Of a stretch of 64,000 nucleotides of DNA, positions 23,719 through 33,700 are shown piece by piece. A program made the position numbers and the translations under genes. The notes below the pieces were generated by a model. It worked only from the letters and a program-made list of their open reading frames with translations, searched no databases and was not told where the DNA came from. Position 1 is the stretch's first letter. Each line of letters opens with the position of its first letter. This stretch comes from JACJWR01 sp964474045 (GTDB lineage Bacteria; Actinomycetota; Actinomycetes; S36-B12; UBA10799): contig CAYYRC010000002.1 of NCBI GenBank assembly GCA_964474045.1, positions 193,332-257,331 on the forward strand. Reading direction: 5' to 3'.

Positions 23719-24722
23719 TGGACCTGCCCCGTGGGAGGAGCAGTCGGCGCGACTTGCTGGAACGAGAAGGGGTCGTTGCCCAGTTGCTGTTGCTGCTGTT
23801 GCTGGGCGGCGGCCGCGTCCGCTGCTGCCTGAGCCTGGGCGGCGGCCTCTGCCGCGGCTGCTGCGGCTGCGGCGTCTGCGGCTGCCTGGTCGGCGGGGCT
23901 CAGCAGCTGCGAGCGATCACCGCGGGCTGCCGGCCGGCTGACGACGCCGACGAGATCCAGGGCGGTGAGGTTGACGGCGGGCTTCAGCCGGATGATCCGC
24001 CCCGCCGCACCGTCGCTGTCGATCGCCGAGACGGTGCCGATCGGCAGGTCGGCGACGAACGGCGCGCCATCCTTGGAGCCGAACGTGAGCACAGTGTCGC
24101 CCACCTTGACGTCGGCGATGGGATCGATGAGCCGCACAGTCATGGAGGCCGGGTCACCGGTGCCCTGGGCGATGCAGGCCTGCCCGGTGCGCAGGAACCT
24201 GCAGCCGATGGCGCTGTCACGGGCGGAGATGAGCTTGATGTCGGTCGTGCCGGCGGCGGTCGAGATGGTTCGGCCGACGACGCCCGCGCCGGTCAGCACA
24301 GCCGCGTCGAGCTCGATCCCATCGTCGGATCCGACGTCCACCACCACGTGGGAGGAATCCAGCGAAGTCATCGGAAAGGACACCACGCGCGCGGGCGTCA
24401 CGGTGAGCCCCGTCGCATTCACGGCGCCGAGCAGCGCATCGAGCTCGGCGACTCGTGCCTCGCCGCGCATCTTGACGATGTCGGGGGCCTGCTCCGACCA
24501 CAGCTGGGAGCGGGCCTGCGCATCGGAGAACTCACCGACGTCCTGGACCCACACCACCGCCGGGGTGGCGATGGCGCCCGCCACGTTCTGCAGGGGGCTG
24601 AGCGCCGTCGCGCCCGCCTCCCGGATGGTGTCGGTCACCACGCCGCCGCGCAGGTCCAGCAGTGCCAGGGTCAGGCCGACCGCCCCCAGGACGACCACGG
24701 TGCCGCGGGTCCGCCCAGACAA
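23715..24722 (-). CDS. mreC: Rod shape-determining protein MreC
   Basis: A 335-residue protein with one N-terminal helix (about residues 6-22), a coiled-coil stretch, and the paired beta-barrel MreC domain outside the membrane (TPARVVSFPMTSLDSSHVVVDVGSDDGIELDAAVL opens it, residues 95-130 region; later GDTVLTFGSKDGAPFVADLPIG). It organises MreD, PBP2 and RodA. The C-terminal 65 residues are unusual: a long Ala-rich run followed by seven glutamines and a Pro/Gln tail. I take the TTG at 24722 as start, because GGAG lies upstream and the helix then follows directly; no ATG fits. The stop overlaps the mreD start. A hairpin separates it from mreB. Confidence 0.92.
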   Translation of the reverse strand: MSGRTRGTVVVLGAVGLTLALLDLRGGVVTDTIREAGATALSPLQNVAGAIATPAVVWVQDVGEFSDAQARSQLWSEQAPDIVKMRGEARVAELDALLGAVNATGLTVTPARVVSFPMTSLDSSHVVVDVGSDDGIELDAAVLTGAGVVGRTISTAAGTTDIKLISARDSAIGCRFLRTGQACIAQGTGDPASMTVRLIDPIADVKVGDTVLTFGSKDGAPFVADLPIGTVSAIDSDGAAGRIIRLKPAVNLTALDLVGVVSRPAARGDRSQLLSPADQAAADAAAAAAAAEAAAQAQAAADAAAAQQQQQQQLGNDPFSFQQVAPTAPPTGQVQ

Positions 24723-24741
24723 TGCGACTCCTCTCGGCCGT

Positions 24742-24758
24742 GGCCCCGGTTCGGGGCC
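24742..24758 (-). terminator. Hairpin between mreB and mreC
   Basis: A perfect 7-bp stem (ggccccg at 24742-24748, cggggcc at 24752-24758) with a 3-base loop in the 85-base gap between the mreB stop and the mreC start. There is no T-run on the minus strand. It could lower read-through so that MreB exceeds the membrane partners. Seen in sequence; the effect is inferred. Confidence 0.4.
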
Positions 24759-24807
24759 TGTTTCTGCTATGCGCTGGTCAGTGCCCTCAAGTAAACGACG
24801 TTGCGGG

Positions 24808-25836
24808 CTACTGCCGCGGTTCCGCCACGAGGACATCTCGCAGCGATTCGAACCGCTCGAGCACCTTGCCCGTGCCACGGGCCACGCAGTGGCGCGGGTC
24901 GTCGGCCACCGTGACGGTCATCCCGGTGGCGTGGGCCAGGCGCTCGCTGAGCCCCGGCAGTTCCGCGCCACCGCCGGCGAGCACGACACCGCGCTCCAGC
25001 AAGTCTACGCCGAGCTCCGGCGGGGTTCGGTCGAGCACATGCCGGACGGTGGCGACGATGCGCTCGATCGGCGCGTCCAGCGCCCGGCGCAGGTCCTCCG
25101 AGTGCACCACGACGCTCTTGGGCAGCCCGTCCACCAGGTCCCGTCCTCGCACTTGGGCGTGCGTCCGCTCACGCGTGGGGAACGCCGAGCCGATCTCGCA
25201 CTTGATCCGCTCCGCCGTGCGCTCCCCGACCACCAGGCTGAACTCCCGGCGCAGGTAGGCGATGATCTCGGCGTCCAGCGCATCGCCGCCCACGCGCACG
25301 GACTTGCTGGCCACGATCCCACCCGCGCTGAGCACCGCGACCTCGGTCGTCCCGCCGCCGATGTCGACGACCATGGAGCCGATTGGATCGTGCACGGGCA
25401 GGTCGGCCCCGATGGCAGCGGCCATGGGCTCCTCGATGAGGAACACCTTGCGGGCACCTGCCGCATAGCCAGCGTCGCGCACCGCCCGCTGCTCGACATC
25501 GGTGATCGCCCCTGGCACGCAGATGAGCAACCGCGGCCGGGCGAACAGGCCGCTGGCGTGGACGCGCTGGATGAAGTAGCGCAGCATCCGCTCGGTGATC
25601 TCGAAGTCCGCGATCACGCCCTCCTGCAGGGGGCGCACGACGGCGACGTTCTCCGGCGTGCGGCCCTCCATGACCTTGGCTTCCTCACCGACCGCGACGA
25701 TCTCGCCGTTCTGGGTGTTGATGCACACGACGGAAGGCTCGTCGAGCACGATTCCTTTGCCGCGGGAGTAGACCACGGTGTTGGCGGTACCGAGGTCGAC
25801 GGCCATGTCACGGCCGAGCAGGCGGGACGCACGCAT
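24808..25836 (-). CDS. mreB: Actin-like cell-shape protein MreB
   Basis: A 342-residue actin-fold ATPase that forms filaments under the membrane and guides wall synthesis. It has the phosphate-1 motif DMAVDLGTANTVVY, the phosphate-2 motif MVVDIGGGTTEVAVL, and the adenosine motif VLAGGGAELPGL. EEPMAAAIGADL connects them. The ATG at 25836 gives the amphipathic N-terminus RASRLLGRD used for membrane contact in many MreB proteins. It lies 16 bases after ndk and starts the mreBCD-mrdA-rodA group. Confidence 0.97.
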   Translation of the reverse strand: MRASRLLGRDMAVDLGTANTVVYSRGKGIVLDEPSVVCINTQNGEIVAVGEEAKVMEGRTPENVAVVRPLQEGVIADFEITERMLRYFIQRVHASGLFARPRLLICVPGAITDVEQRAVRDAGYAAGARKVFLIEEPMAAAIGADLPVHDPIGSMVVDIGGGTTEVAVLSAGGIVASKSVRVGGDALDAEIIAYLRREFSLVVGERTAERIKCEIGSAFPTRERTHAQVRGRDLVDGLPKSVVVHSEDLRRALDAPIERIVATVRHVLDRTPPELGVDLLERGVVLAGGGAELPGLSERLAHATGMTVTVADDPRHCVARGTGKVLERFESLRDVLVAEPRQ

Positions 25837-25852
25837 CGGGATTGCGGGCCCC

Positions 25853-26266
25853 TCAGCCGGCGAGGCCGGGGAAGAACAGCGCGATCTCACGGGCGGCCGA
25901 CTCCGACGAGTCGGACCCGTGGACGACGTTCTCGGCCAGCTCCGTCGCGAGGTCGCCGCGGATGGTGCCCGGAGCGGACTTCAGCGGGTCGGTGGCGCCC
26001 ATCATCGTCCGCCAGGAGGTGATGGCACCCCGCCCCGACACGACACCGGCCACGAGGGGGCCGGAGGTGATGAAGTCGACGAGCTCGCCGAAGAAGGGCT
26101 TGTCCTTGTGCTCGGCGTAGTGCGACTCGGCTACCTCGCGCTCCAGGACACGCAGCTCCAGCGCCTCCAGCACCAGCCCCTTGGCCTCGATGCGGCGGAC
26201 GACCTCACCCACCAGTCCGCGGGCGACGCCGTCGGGCTTGATGAGGATGAGTGTGCGTTCAGACAC
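25853..26266 (-). CDS. ndk: Nucleoside diphosphate kinase
   Basis: A 137-residue enzyme that balances nucleoside triphosphates through a phosphohistidine. The active-site His116 is in NVVHGSDS; other marks are LILIKPDGVARGLVGEV at the start and GATDPLKSAPGTIRGD before the active site. The GTG at 26266 is the start, with AGGAG a few bases upstream. It lies between the folC-DUF4233 pair and mreB. Near-full match to the family in length and motifs. Confidence 0.98.
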   Translation of the reverse strand: MSERTLILIKPDGVARGLVGEVVRRIEAKGLVLEALELRVLEREVAESHYAEHKDKPFFGELVDFITSGPLVAGVVSGRGAITSWRTMMGATDPLKSAPGTIRGDLATELAENVVHGSDSSESAAREIALFFPGLAG

Positions 26267-26370
26267 GAGTCACTCCTGTCGAGTTGGTCGCCGGCAGTCG
26301 TCGGATCCCCAGCGACCAGAACGTGGGGACCACGTGCCATACCGTCGCCGAATGACCCGCCAAGCCTACG

Positions 26371-26715
26371 TCAGGACCCGTCCGGAGGGTTGGCATGGGT
26401 TGCCCGCGCGGCATCGGCGCGCCGACCGTAGCGCAGCGCCGCCCACCAGAGCGCGCCGAAGACCAGGCCCAGCGCGAACATCATCGGCACGACGAAGCCG
26501 CAGGCGAGCACCAGGACCTGCACGATCCAGCCCAGCGCCACCCCATAGGGCCTGGTGACCACAGCGGCGGCGATGATGCACAAGACGGCCAGCACGGCGC
26601 CGATCCAGGCAGCCGTCGCCCCGTTGGCGACGATGCCCGAGAAGTAGGCCACCGGGATGAACAGCCCGGCGACGATTGCCTCGAAGACAAGCACGCTCGA
26701 ACACAGCACCCGCAC
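26371..26715 (-). CDS. DUF4233 membrane protein
   Basis: A 114-residue protein with four predicted membrane helices and a short polar C-terminus. It starts RVLCSSVLVFEAIVAGLFIPVAYF (one helix) and includes TRPYGVALGWIVQVLVL, where conserved Arg and Tyr fall between helices. This is the actinobacterial family that sits directly after folC and before ndk; the same order is found here. The GTG at 26715 is three bases after the folC stop. Its role is unknown. Confidence 0.82.
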   Translation of the reverse strand: MRVLCSSVLVFEAIVAGLFIPVAYFSGIVANGATAAWIGAVLAVLCIIAAAVVTRPYGVALGWIVQVLVLACGFVVPMMFALGLVFGALWWAALRYGRRADAARATHANPPDGS

Positions 26716-26718
26716 GGT

Positions 26719-28083
26719 TCACTCCCGCCCGAGCAGCATGCGCGCATCGGCGACGGTCGTCAGGGAACCGGTCACCACCACCCCGGCCATCGACGCCATG
26801 TCGGCGTCCGCGAGCTCGATCGCGACATCCAGCGCCTCGAAGATGTCGGGGCAGACGTCCACCGCCTCGTCGTCCCAGTGCAGGCGCGCCAACTCGGCCA
26901 GTTCCGCTGTCGGCATCGCCCGTGGCGAGGAGTTGGACGTGACCACGATGCGGTCGGCGATTTCGCGCAGCTCGGCGAGCATCGCCCCCGCATCCTTGTC
27001 CGCGAGCACCGCGACGACGGCGATGACCCGGCCGAACGGAAAGGCCTCAGGCAGGGATGCGACCAGGGATCGCATGCCCATGGGGTTGTGCGCGCCATCC
27101 GCCACCACCGTCGGCGAGCGGCGCAGCACCTCCAGCCGACCTGGGCTGCCGACGTCGCCCAGCCCCTCCACGACGAGTTCGGGATCGAGCGCGCGTCCTC
27201 CGAGGAACTCCTCGGCCGTCGCCACGGCCAATGCGGCGTTGGCGGCCATGTGCCGCCCGTGCAGCGGCAGGAAGATGTCGGCGTAACTGCCGTAGACGCC
27301 CTCGATGTCCAGCAGCTGACCGCCGACCGCCACGTCGCTGCCCACGACTCGGAAGTCACGATCGGCGATGCGCAACGTCGCACCGACCTCGGCCGCTCGC
27401 GCCCTGAGCACCTCGGCGGCGGCCGGGTCCTGCACGGCTGACACCACCGGGACCGCGGCGGTGATGATCCCGGCCTTGTGGGCCGCCACCTCGGCGATGG
27501 TCGTGCCCAGATAGCGGGCGTGGTCGATGCCGATCGGAGTGACGGTGCACACGCTCGGCGTCACCACGTTGGTGGCATCCCAGCTCCCGCCCATGCCGGC
27601 CTCCACCACCATGGCATCCACCGGCGCGTCGGCGAAAGCGGCGAAGGCCATCCCTGTGACGAACTCGAACCAGGTGAGCGGGCCGGCCGCGGCGTCCACG
27701 AGGGCTGCGTAAGGCGCCACCTCCGCGTAGAGCTCCGCGAAGCGCTCGCCGCTGATGGCAGTGCCGTTGACGGCGATGCGCTCGGCGGGGCTGTGCAGGT
27801 GCGGGCTGGTGTAGAGGCCGGTGGTGAGCCCGGCGGCGCGCACGAGGGCGTCGACCATCCTGGCCGTCGAGGTCTTGCCGTTCGTCCCCGCCAGGTGGGC
27901 GACCGGGGCGGCGTCCTGCGGATCGCCGAGGACCTCCATCAGCGCGCGCTCGCGACCGAGGTCGGCGTGCACGTCGGCCTCACCCGCCCGCGCGCCCAGC
28001 TCGGCCAGCGCCCGGGAGAGGGCTTCGGCGCCTGCATCCGCTGCGGGCGATGGGGATTCGGGGGTGCTGGGGTCCTGGGCCAC
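26719..28083 (-). CDS. folC: Folylpolyglutamate/dihydrofolate synthase
   Basis: A 454-residue Mur-ligase-like enzyme that adds glutamate to folates and, in many bacteria, also makes dihydrofolate. The ATP P-loop is HLAGTNGKTSTARMV; the folate-side motifs are GLYTSPHLHSPAERIAVNG and WFEFVTGMAF; VVEAGMGGSWDATNVV and VADGAHNPMGMRSL complete the family set. The start is uncertain: I chose the GTG at 28083, which gives about 30 low-complexity residues before the conserved part. It is divergent from valS with only 45 bases between starts, so the two promoters must overlap. The DUF4233 gene follows after three bases. Confidence 0.94.
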   Translation of the reverse strand: MAQDPSTPESPSPAADAGAEALSRALAELGARAGEADVHADLGRERALMEVLGDPQDAAPVAHLAGTNGKTSTARMVDALVRAAGLTTGLYTSPHLHSPAERIAVNGTAISGERFAELYAEVAPYAALVDAAAGPLTWFEFVTGMAFAAFADAPVDAMVVEAGMGGSWDATNVVTPSVCTVTPIGIDHARYLGTTIAEVAAHKAGIITAAVPVVSAVQDPAAAEVLRARAAEVGATLRIADRDFRVVGSDVAVGGQLLDIEGVYGSYADIFLPLHGRHMAANAALAVATAEEFLGGRALDPELVVEGLGDVGSPGRLEVLRRSPTVVADGAHNPMGMRSLVASLPEAFPFGRVIAVVAVLADKDAGAMLAELREIADRIVVTSNSSPRAMPTAELAELARLHWDDEAVDVCPDIFEALDVAIELADADMASMAGVVVTGSLTTVADARMLLGRE

Positions 28084-28128
28084 CGGCTCATCGTAGGGCT
28101 CGGGCGAGGCCTGCCTAGGATTGCGCCC

Positions 28129-30708
28129 ATGACTGCGCACACCCCGTCCGTCCCGGAGAAGCCCGCGCTCGACGGCCTGGATATCAAGTGGTCGGAGCAG
28201 TGGGCCCAGGACGGCACCTACGCCTTTGACCGCACACGCCCGCGCAGCGAGGTCTACAGCATCGACACGCCGCCGCCCACCGTCAGCGGCTCGCTGCACG
28301 TCGGGCACGTGTTCTCGTACACCCACACCGATTGCATCGCGCGCTACCAGCGGATGCGCGGCAAAGAAGTCTTCTACCCGATGGGCTGGGACGACAACGG
28401 CCTGCCCACCGAGCGCCGGGTGCAGAACTACTTCGGCGTCCGCTGCGACCCGGCGCTGCCCTACGACCCGGACTTCGAGCCGCCGGCCAAACCTGGCAAG
28501 CAGGCGTTGCCCATCTCGCGACGCAACTTCGTGGAGCTGTGCGAGCGCCTGACCGTGGTGGATGAAGAGGCCTTCGAGACCCTCTGGCGCCACCTGGGCC
28601 TGAGCGTGGACTGGTCACACACGTACCAGACCATCGACGACAACGCCCGCGCCGCGTCACAGCGGGCCTTCCTGCGCAACCTCGCCCGCGGGCAGGCCTA
28701 TCAGTCCGAGGCTCCCACCCTGTGGGATGTGACCTTCCGCACCGCCGTGGCGCAGGCCGAGCTCGAGGACCGGGAGCGCCCGGGCGCATACCACCGGATC
28801 GGCTTCCCCGCCCCCGGTGGCGAGCCGGTGTTCATCGAGACGACGCGGCCCGAGCTGCTGGCAGCCTGCGTCGCGCTGGTGGCGCACCCCGACGACGAGC
28901 GCTACCAGCCGCTGTTCGGCAGCAACGTCCGAACGCCCCTGTTCGACGTCGAGGTGCCGGTGCTCGCCCACCGGCTGGCCGATCCGGACAAGGGCTCCGG
29001 CATTGCGATGATCTGCACCTTTGGCGACACGACCGACGTCACTTGGTGGCGTGAGTTGCGCCTGCCGACACGGGCGATCATCGGCTGGGACGGCCGGATC
29101 AAGCCGGAGACCCCCGAGTGGATCACCTCCGAGCCAGGCCGCGAGGCCTACCGGCGCATCGCCGGCACCACCACCTTCACGGCCAAGCAGACGATGGCCG
29201 AACTCCTCTCCGACAGCGGCGACATGGTGGGCGAGGCACGCCCGATCACGCATCCCGTGAAGTTCTTCGAGAAGGGCGACAAGCCGCTGGAGATCGTGTC
29301 CACCCGCCAGTGGTACCTGACCAATGGCGGGCGCGACCCCGACCTGCGCGAGGCGCTGCTGGCGCGCGGCCGGGAGCTCGACTGGCACCCGGAGCACATG
29401 CAGGTGCGCTACGCGACCTGGGTCGAGGGCCTCAACGGCGACTGGCTGGTGTCCCGCCAGCGCTTCTTCGGCGTGCCCATCCCGGTCTGGTACCCGCTGG
29501 GGCCCGACGGCGAGCCGATCTACGACCAGGTGCTGCTTCCGCACGAGGACGCCCTGCCGGTGGACCCGTCATCGGACTGCCCAGCGGGCTACAGCCCCGA
29601 GCAGCGCGGCGTTCCCGGTGGTTTCATCGGCGACCCCGACGTCATGGACACTTGGGCGACGTCGTCGCTGACCCCGCAGATCGCCGGCGGCTGGGAGCGG
29701 GATCCGGACCTGTGGTCCCGGGTCTACCCGATGGACCTGCGCCCGCAGGCCCACGAGATCATCCGCACCTGGCTGTTCTCCACTGTCGTGCGGGCCCACC
29801 TGGAGGACGACACCCTGCCGTGGCGGCACGCGGCGATCAGCGGCTGGATCTTGGACCCGGACCGGAAGAAGATGTCGAAGTCCAAGGGCAACGTGGTGGT
29901 GCCCACCGAGTTGCTGGAGCGTCACGGCTCGGACGCGGTGCGCTATTGGGCGGCCTCCGGGCGCCCGGGCACTGACACGGCTTTCGATGAGGGCCAGATG
30001 AAGATCGGCCGGCGCCTGGCGATGAAGATCCTGAACGCGTCGAAGTTCGTGCTCGGCCGCGGGGTGGTTGAGGATTCGGCCGCCATCGTCGAGCCGCTCG
30101 ACCTGGCGCTGCTGGATCGGTTGCGCGGCGTCGTGGCGGCGGCCACCGAGGCCTTCGACGGGTACAACTACACCCGCGCATTGGAGGCGGCCGAGACCTT
30201 CTTCTGGGGTTTCTGCGACGACTACCTGGAACTGGCCAAGGACCGTTCCTACGGCGATCCCGCAGATCCCGCTACACAGTCCGCCCAGGCGACGCTCGCC
30301 CTGGCCCTGGACGTCCAACTGCGGCTGTTCGCACCATTCCTGCCGTTCGTCACCGAGGAGGTCTGGTCGTGGTGGCGCCAGGGTTCCGTGCACCGGGCCC
30401 CGTGGCCGGGTGCCGACGACCTGGACGTCGCCTCCCCCGGAGGCAACGGCGCCAGCGTTTCCGTGCTGACCGCGGCGGCCAGCGCGCTCGGCCTGATCCG
30501 CAAGGCCAAGAGCGAGAACAAGCTGTCCATGCGCACGGAACTGCCCGCCGTGACCATCACGGGCCCCGCCGACGCGATTGCCGCGCTCGACCGGGCTGCC
30601 GCGGACGTGGCCGCGGCCGGGCGGGTGCAGGATCTGCGGCTGGCGGTCGGTGGCGACTCGCTGACGGCGGCGGTCAGCCTGCCGGCAGCATCGCCGGCCA
30701 GCAGCTGA
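28129..30708 (+). CDS. valS: Valyl-tRNA synthetase
   Basis: An 859-residue class Ia synthetase that charges tRNA-Val and edits mischarged threonine. HVGH (57-60) in PTVSGSLHVGH is the HIGH motif and KMSKS (581-585) the second signature; DNGLPTERRVQ and the editing domain lie between. A C-terminal helical tail with KAKSENKLSMRTELP corresponds to the anticodon-binding and coiled-coil end. The ATG at 28129 begins a family-like N-terminus. The gene converges on the first secreted-protein gene with only four bases between stops and no visible terminator. Confidence 0.97.
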   Translation: MTAHTPSVPEKPALDGLDIKWSEQWAQDGTYAFDRTRPRSEVYSIDTPPPTVSGSLHVGHVFSYTHTDCIARYQRMRGKEVFYPMGWDDNGLPTERRVQNYFGVRCDPALPYDPDFEPPAKPGKQALPISRRNFVELCERLTVVDEEAFETLWRHLGLSVDWSHTYQTIDDNARAASQRAFLRNLARGQAYQSEAPTLWDVTFRTAVAQAELEDRERPGAYHRIGFPAPGGEPVFIETTRPELLAACVALVAHPDDERYQPLFGSNVRTPLFDVEVPVLAHRLADPDKGSGIAMICTFGDTTDVTWWRELRLPTRAIIGWDGRIKPETPEWITSEPGREAYRRIAGTTTFTAKQTMAELLSDSGDMVGEARPITHPVKFFEKGDKPLEIVSTRQWYLTNGGRDPDLREALLARGRELDWHPEHMQVRYATWVEGLNGDWLVSRQRFFGVPIPVWYPLGPDGEPIYDQVLLPHEDALPVDPSSDCPAGYSPEQRGVPGGFIGDPDVMDTWATSSLTPQIAGGWERDPDLWSRVYPMDLRPQAHEIIRTWLFSTVVRAHLEDDTLPWRHAAISGWILDPDRKKMSKSKGNVVVPTELLERHGSDAVRYWAASGRPGTDTAFDEGQMKIGRRLAMKILNASKFVLGRGVVEDSAAIVEPLDLALLDRLRGVVAAATEAFDGYNYTRALEAAETFFWGFCDDYLELAKDRSYGDPADPATQSAQATLALALDVQLRLFAPFLPFVTEEVWSWWRQGSVHRAPWPGADDLDVASPGGNGASVSVLTAAASALGLIRKAKSENKLSMRTELPAVTITGPADAIAALDRAAADVAAAGRVQDLRLAVGGDSLTAAVSLPAASPASS

Positions 30709-30712
30709 GCCG

Positions 30713-33700
30713 TCAGCGGAAGTAGCCGGTGACGTCCAGGATGCCGTTGACGGTGTTGGACGACCCGTTGTAGACCTCAAGTTGACGGTCATCTGCGCCG
30801 CTGCCGACTTTCACGACGTGGGCATTGGCCCGTGTCGTGCCAGGAAAGGCCCAGTTCAGCACCGAGGCCTCGGGTGGCTTTGCTCCCGGCTCGATCGGCG
30901 CGAAGAGCCGCAGGTGACCCCCGGACAATGTGGAGGTGACCGTCAGGTTGAAGGTTACGGAGGAGGCGTCACGGGGCACGACGTCCGGGATGCGGCCGAT
31001 CACCTGGTTGGAGCCCCCGGTCAGGTAGCCGTCCGCCACCGACACCCGGCGCATGAAGTCCACCCCGCCGCCGATTGGCCCGAGGGTGACGCCCTCCACC
31101 GGCGGCGGCCAGCGCGAGTCGTAGGCCCGCGCCGGGTTGATGGCGTAGAACTCCGTGCCAGACGCCGCGTAGTAGCCGGCGACGTCGACGAGGACGCGCA
31201 CCGGCTCGGTCGAGTAGTTGGCAATCTTGATGGTGCGCTCCGGGCTGAGGCCGACCAGCAGCCCGTTCGCGATCACATCTCCCGCTGCGCCCCAGTTGAT
31301 CGCGGAGGCGTTGGGCGCGACCTCCAGATCTCCGGGGAAGACCCGCAGATGCCCGCTCGGCGCCCCCGGGCGCACCACCGTGATGTTGTAGGCCAGCGCG
31401 CTGGCGCCGGCCGGTACGACCTCGCCGCCGCCCGCGACTGGAATCGCCTGCGAGACATCGACGGTCCGGGCCGGCTCGACCACGAACGGGAGCAGGTTGC
31501 CCGCGGGATCCAGGGTGGAGTCATAGACCCGCACCGGAGTGACAGCGTTGAACCTGCTGAAGTCCGCCGCCGGTGACGCCTGACCCGTCGGCAGGTAGTA
31601 CCCCACGACGTCCACCAGAGCGTTCGCCGCAAGGCTGCTGCCGTTGAAGATCCGGATCTGGCGCGACGCGTCGATGCTCGCCACCGAGCCGTTGGCGATC
31701 GACTGCGCGGCCACGAAGTTGATGTTCGAGGCGGCCGTGATCGGGGCGTCGCCTGGCATGACCCGCAGGTGGCCCGCGGCGGCACCCCCGGGGACCGTGA
31801 GGTTGTAGGCGATGGCAAGCGCCCCGGCGGGCACCACGTTGAGGTTGGCCGGATCCGGCAGGCCGGTGGTGCCGTCCACCCCATCTGCTACCGAGAAGAC
31901 CCGTTGCGAGCCCCCGGCCAGGGCGCCGTCGGTCATCGTGCCGCGGGTGTTGACCACCCGGACCGGCGAGATGGGATGGAAGACCGCGGCCGCCGGGACA
32001 GTTGGCGTCACGCTCGCCGCCTCCGATCCCGGCCCGGGGCCGGCAGCGTTCACCGCGCGCAGTCGGATGGCGTAAGTGGCGTTGTTGGAGAGCCCCCAGA
32101 CGGCCACCGGAGACGTCGTGTCGTTGGGGTAGTTCGGGATGGGCGACCCATCGGGGTTGGTGGGTTTCGCGACCGGCCACCAGGTGCGGCCATCCAGGCT
32201 GTACTGGTACTCGGTGATCGGTGCACCGCCGTTGAACCCGGGCGTGAATGCGATGCTCGCGCGGCCGTCCTCGCCAGTCCCGACCAGGCCGGTGGGTGCC
32301 GCGGGAAGCGTGCGCGGCGTCACCATGACCGTCGAGCTCGCCTGGCCCTCCCCGAGGTTGGTCAAGGCGCGCAGCCTCACCCGGTAGGTCGTGCCGTTGG
32401 TCAGACCTGCCACGGTGATCGGGCTGGTGGTGGCCCCCGGGCTGCGGGTACTCCAACTGGCACCGTCGTCGATCGAGTACTGGTAGTTGGTGATGGTGAC
32501 GCCGGGGACCGCGGCTGGGGGCGTGAAGGCGATCAGAGCTGCCGCATCGGCCGGAGTGATGGATGTGATGGTCGGCGGCCCGATGGCCGTGATGCTCACC
32601 CTGGCGTTGCCGGGGGTGATGGACTCGATCGTGACGATGCGGTTGTCTGCGAGCCTGATGGTCGTGCCCGCGGTCATGCCGAATGCAGCTTGGGACTGAT
32701 TGGCCTGATTGCCCGGATAGGACCAGGCTGAGGCGTTGTCGCCGGCCTGGAAGGCCGGATCCGCGTCGTCGAAGGCCTGCTCCAGGAACACGCCCACGGG
32801 CAGGCCCGGCACCTGGCGCAACTCCAGGAGCACCTTGGGCGGGCTCGCCAGATCAGGGTCCGGCGGAATGGGGGCGGTGGTGTTGGGGACGCTGAGCTCC
32901 AAAGCGTTCAGAACACTGTCGGCGGTCACCTTCGCTCCGCTGGGCTTCAGGTCGAAGGTCCCGGTCGCGACCGCCGCCGCATTCGCGGCGCTGGACAGCG
33001 ACAGCCGCTCGAGCTGGTTGAAGGTCAACCGCTTGGGGACGATGCCGGTCCCCGACACCCCCATCATGGCCCCGTTGTCGTCGTACTCGTTGCCATCGGC
33101 ACCCGCTGTGGCAGCGCACGGCCACGTGGGCTGCTGCGCTCCCGGGTAGAGCGGCGTGGACCCCCCGCAGGTCATGGAGCCGGAGTGGCCGAGGCCGAAG
33201 TTGTGCCCCATCTCATGGGCGGTGATCTCCGGACCGTTGTTCGGGTTGGGGTTTCCCGGTGCCGCCGGCCAGTAGCCGCCGTTGATGGACGAGCTCCAGC
33301 CGATCCAGCCCAGGCCCACCGGGCATCCGTTCTGGTTGGGGGGCAGCACGTAGAGCACCAGGTTCTTGTCGCCGGCGTAGCCGGCGGCCGCTGCCGCAGC
33401 ACGGACGTTTGCGTCGTAGAGCGTGTCCATGGTGTTCAGCGGGTTGCCCTGGGTGCACACATCGCCCACATAGGGGACGCTGGCGAAGGCTCGTGCGTCG
33501 TAGTTGATGGAGTACCTCGACGCCGACGCATCGACCCAAAGCTTGTTGATGCCGGCCAGCTGGGCGGGCGAGTTAACCGCCGTCGCCGGGGAAGATGCGC
33601 CGTTGTTGTTGACGGCCACGACGATGACGTTGTACCTGCCGGGGCCGCTCGTGGCGGTGTGGGCCAGCGGGGTCGCCTGCGTGGTCGGGGCGCTTGCGCC

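Noticed and set aside
26321..26335. Hairpin acgtgg-gga-ccacgt between the DUF4233 gene and ndk
   Set aside because: Only six base pairs with no T-run; too weak to call a terminator.
26267..26370. Possible small gene between the DUF4233 gene and ndk
   Set aside because: No frame with a start, a binding site and plausible composition fits the 104 bases.
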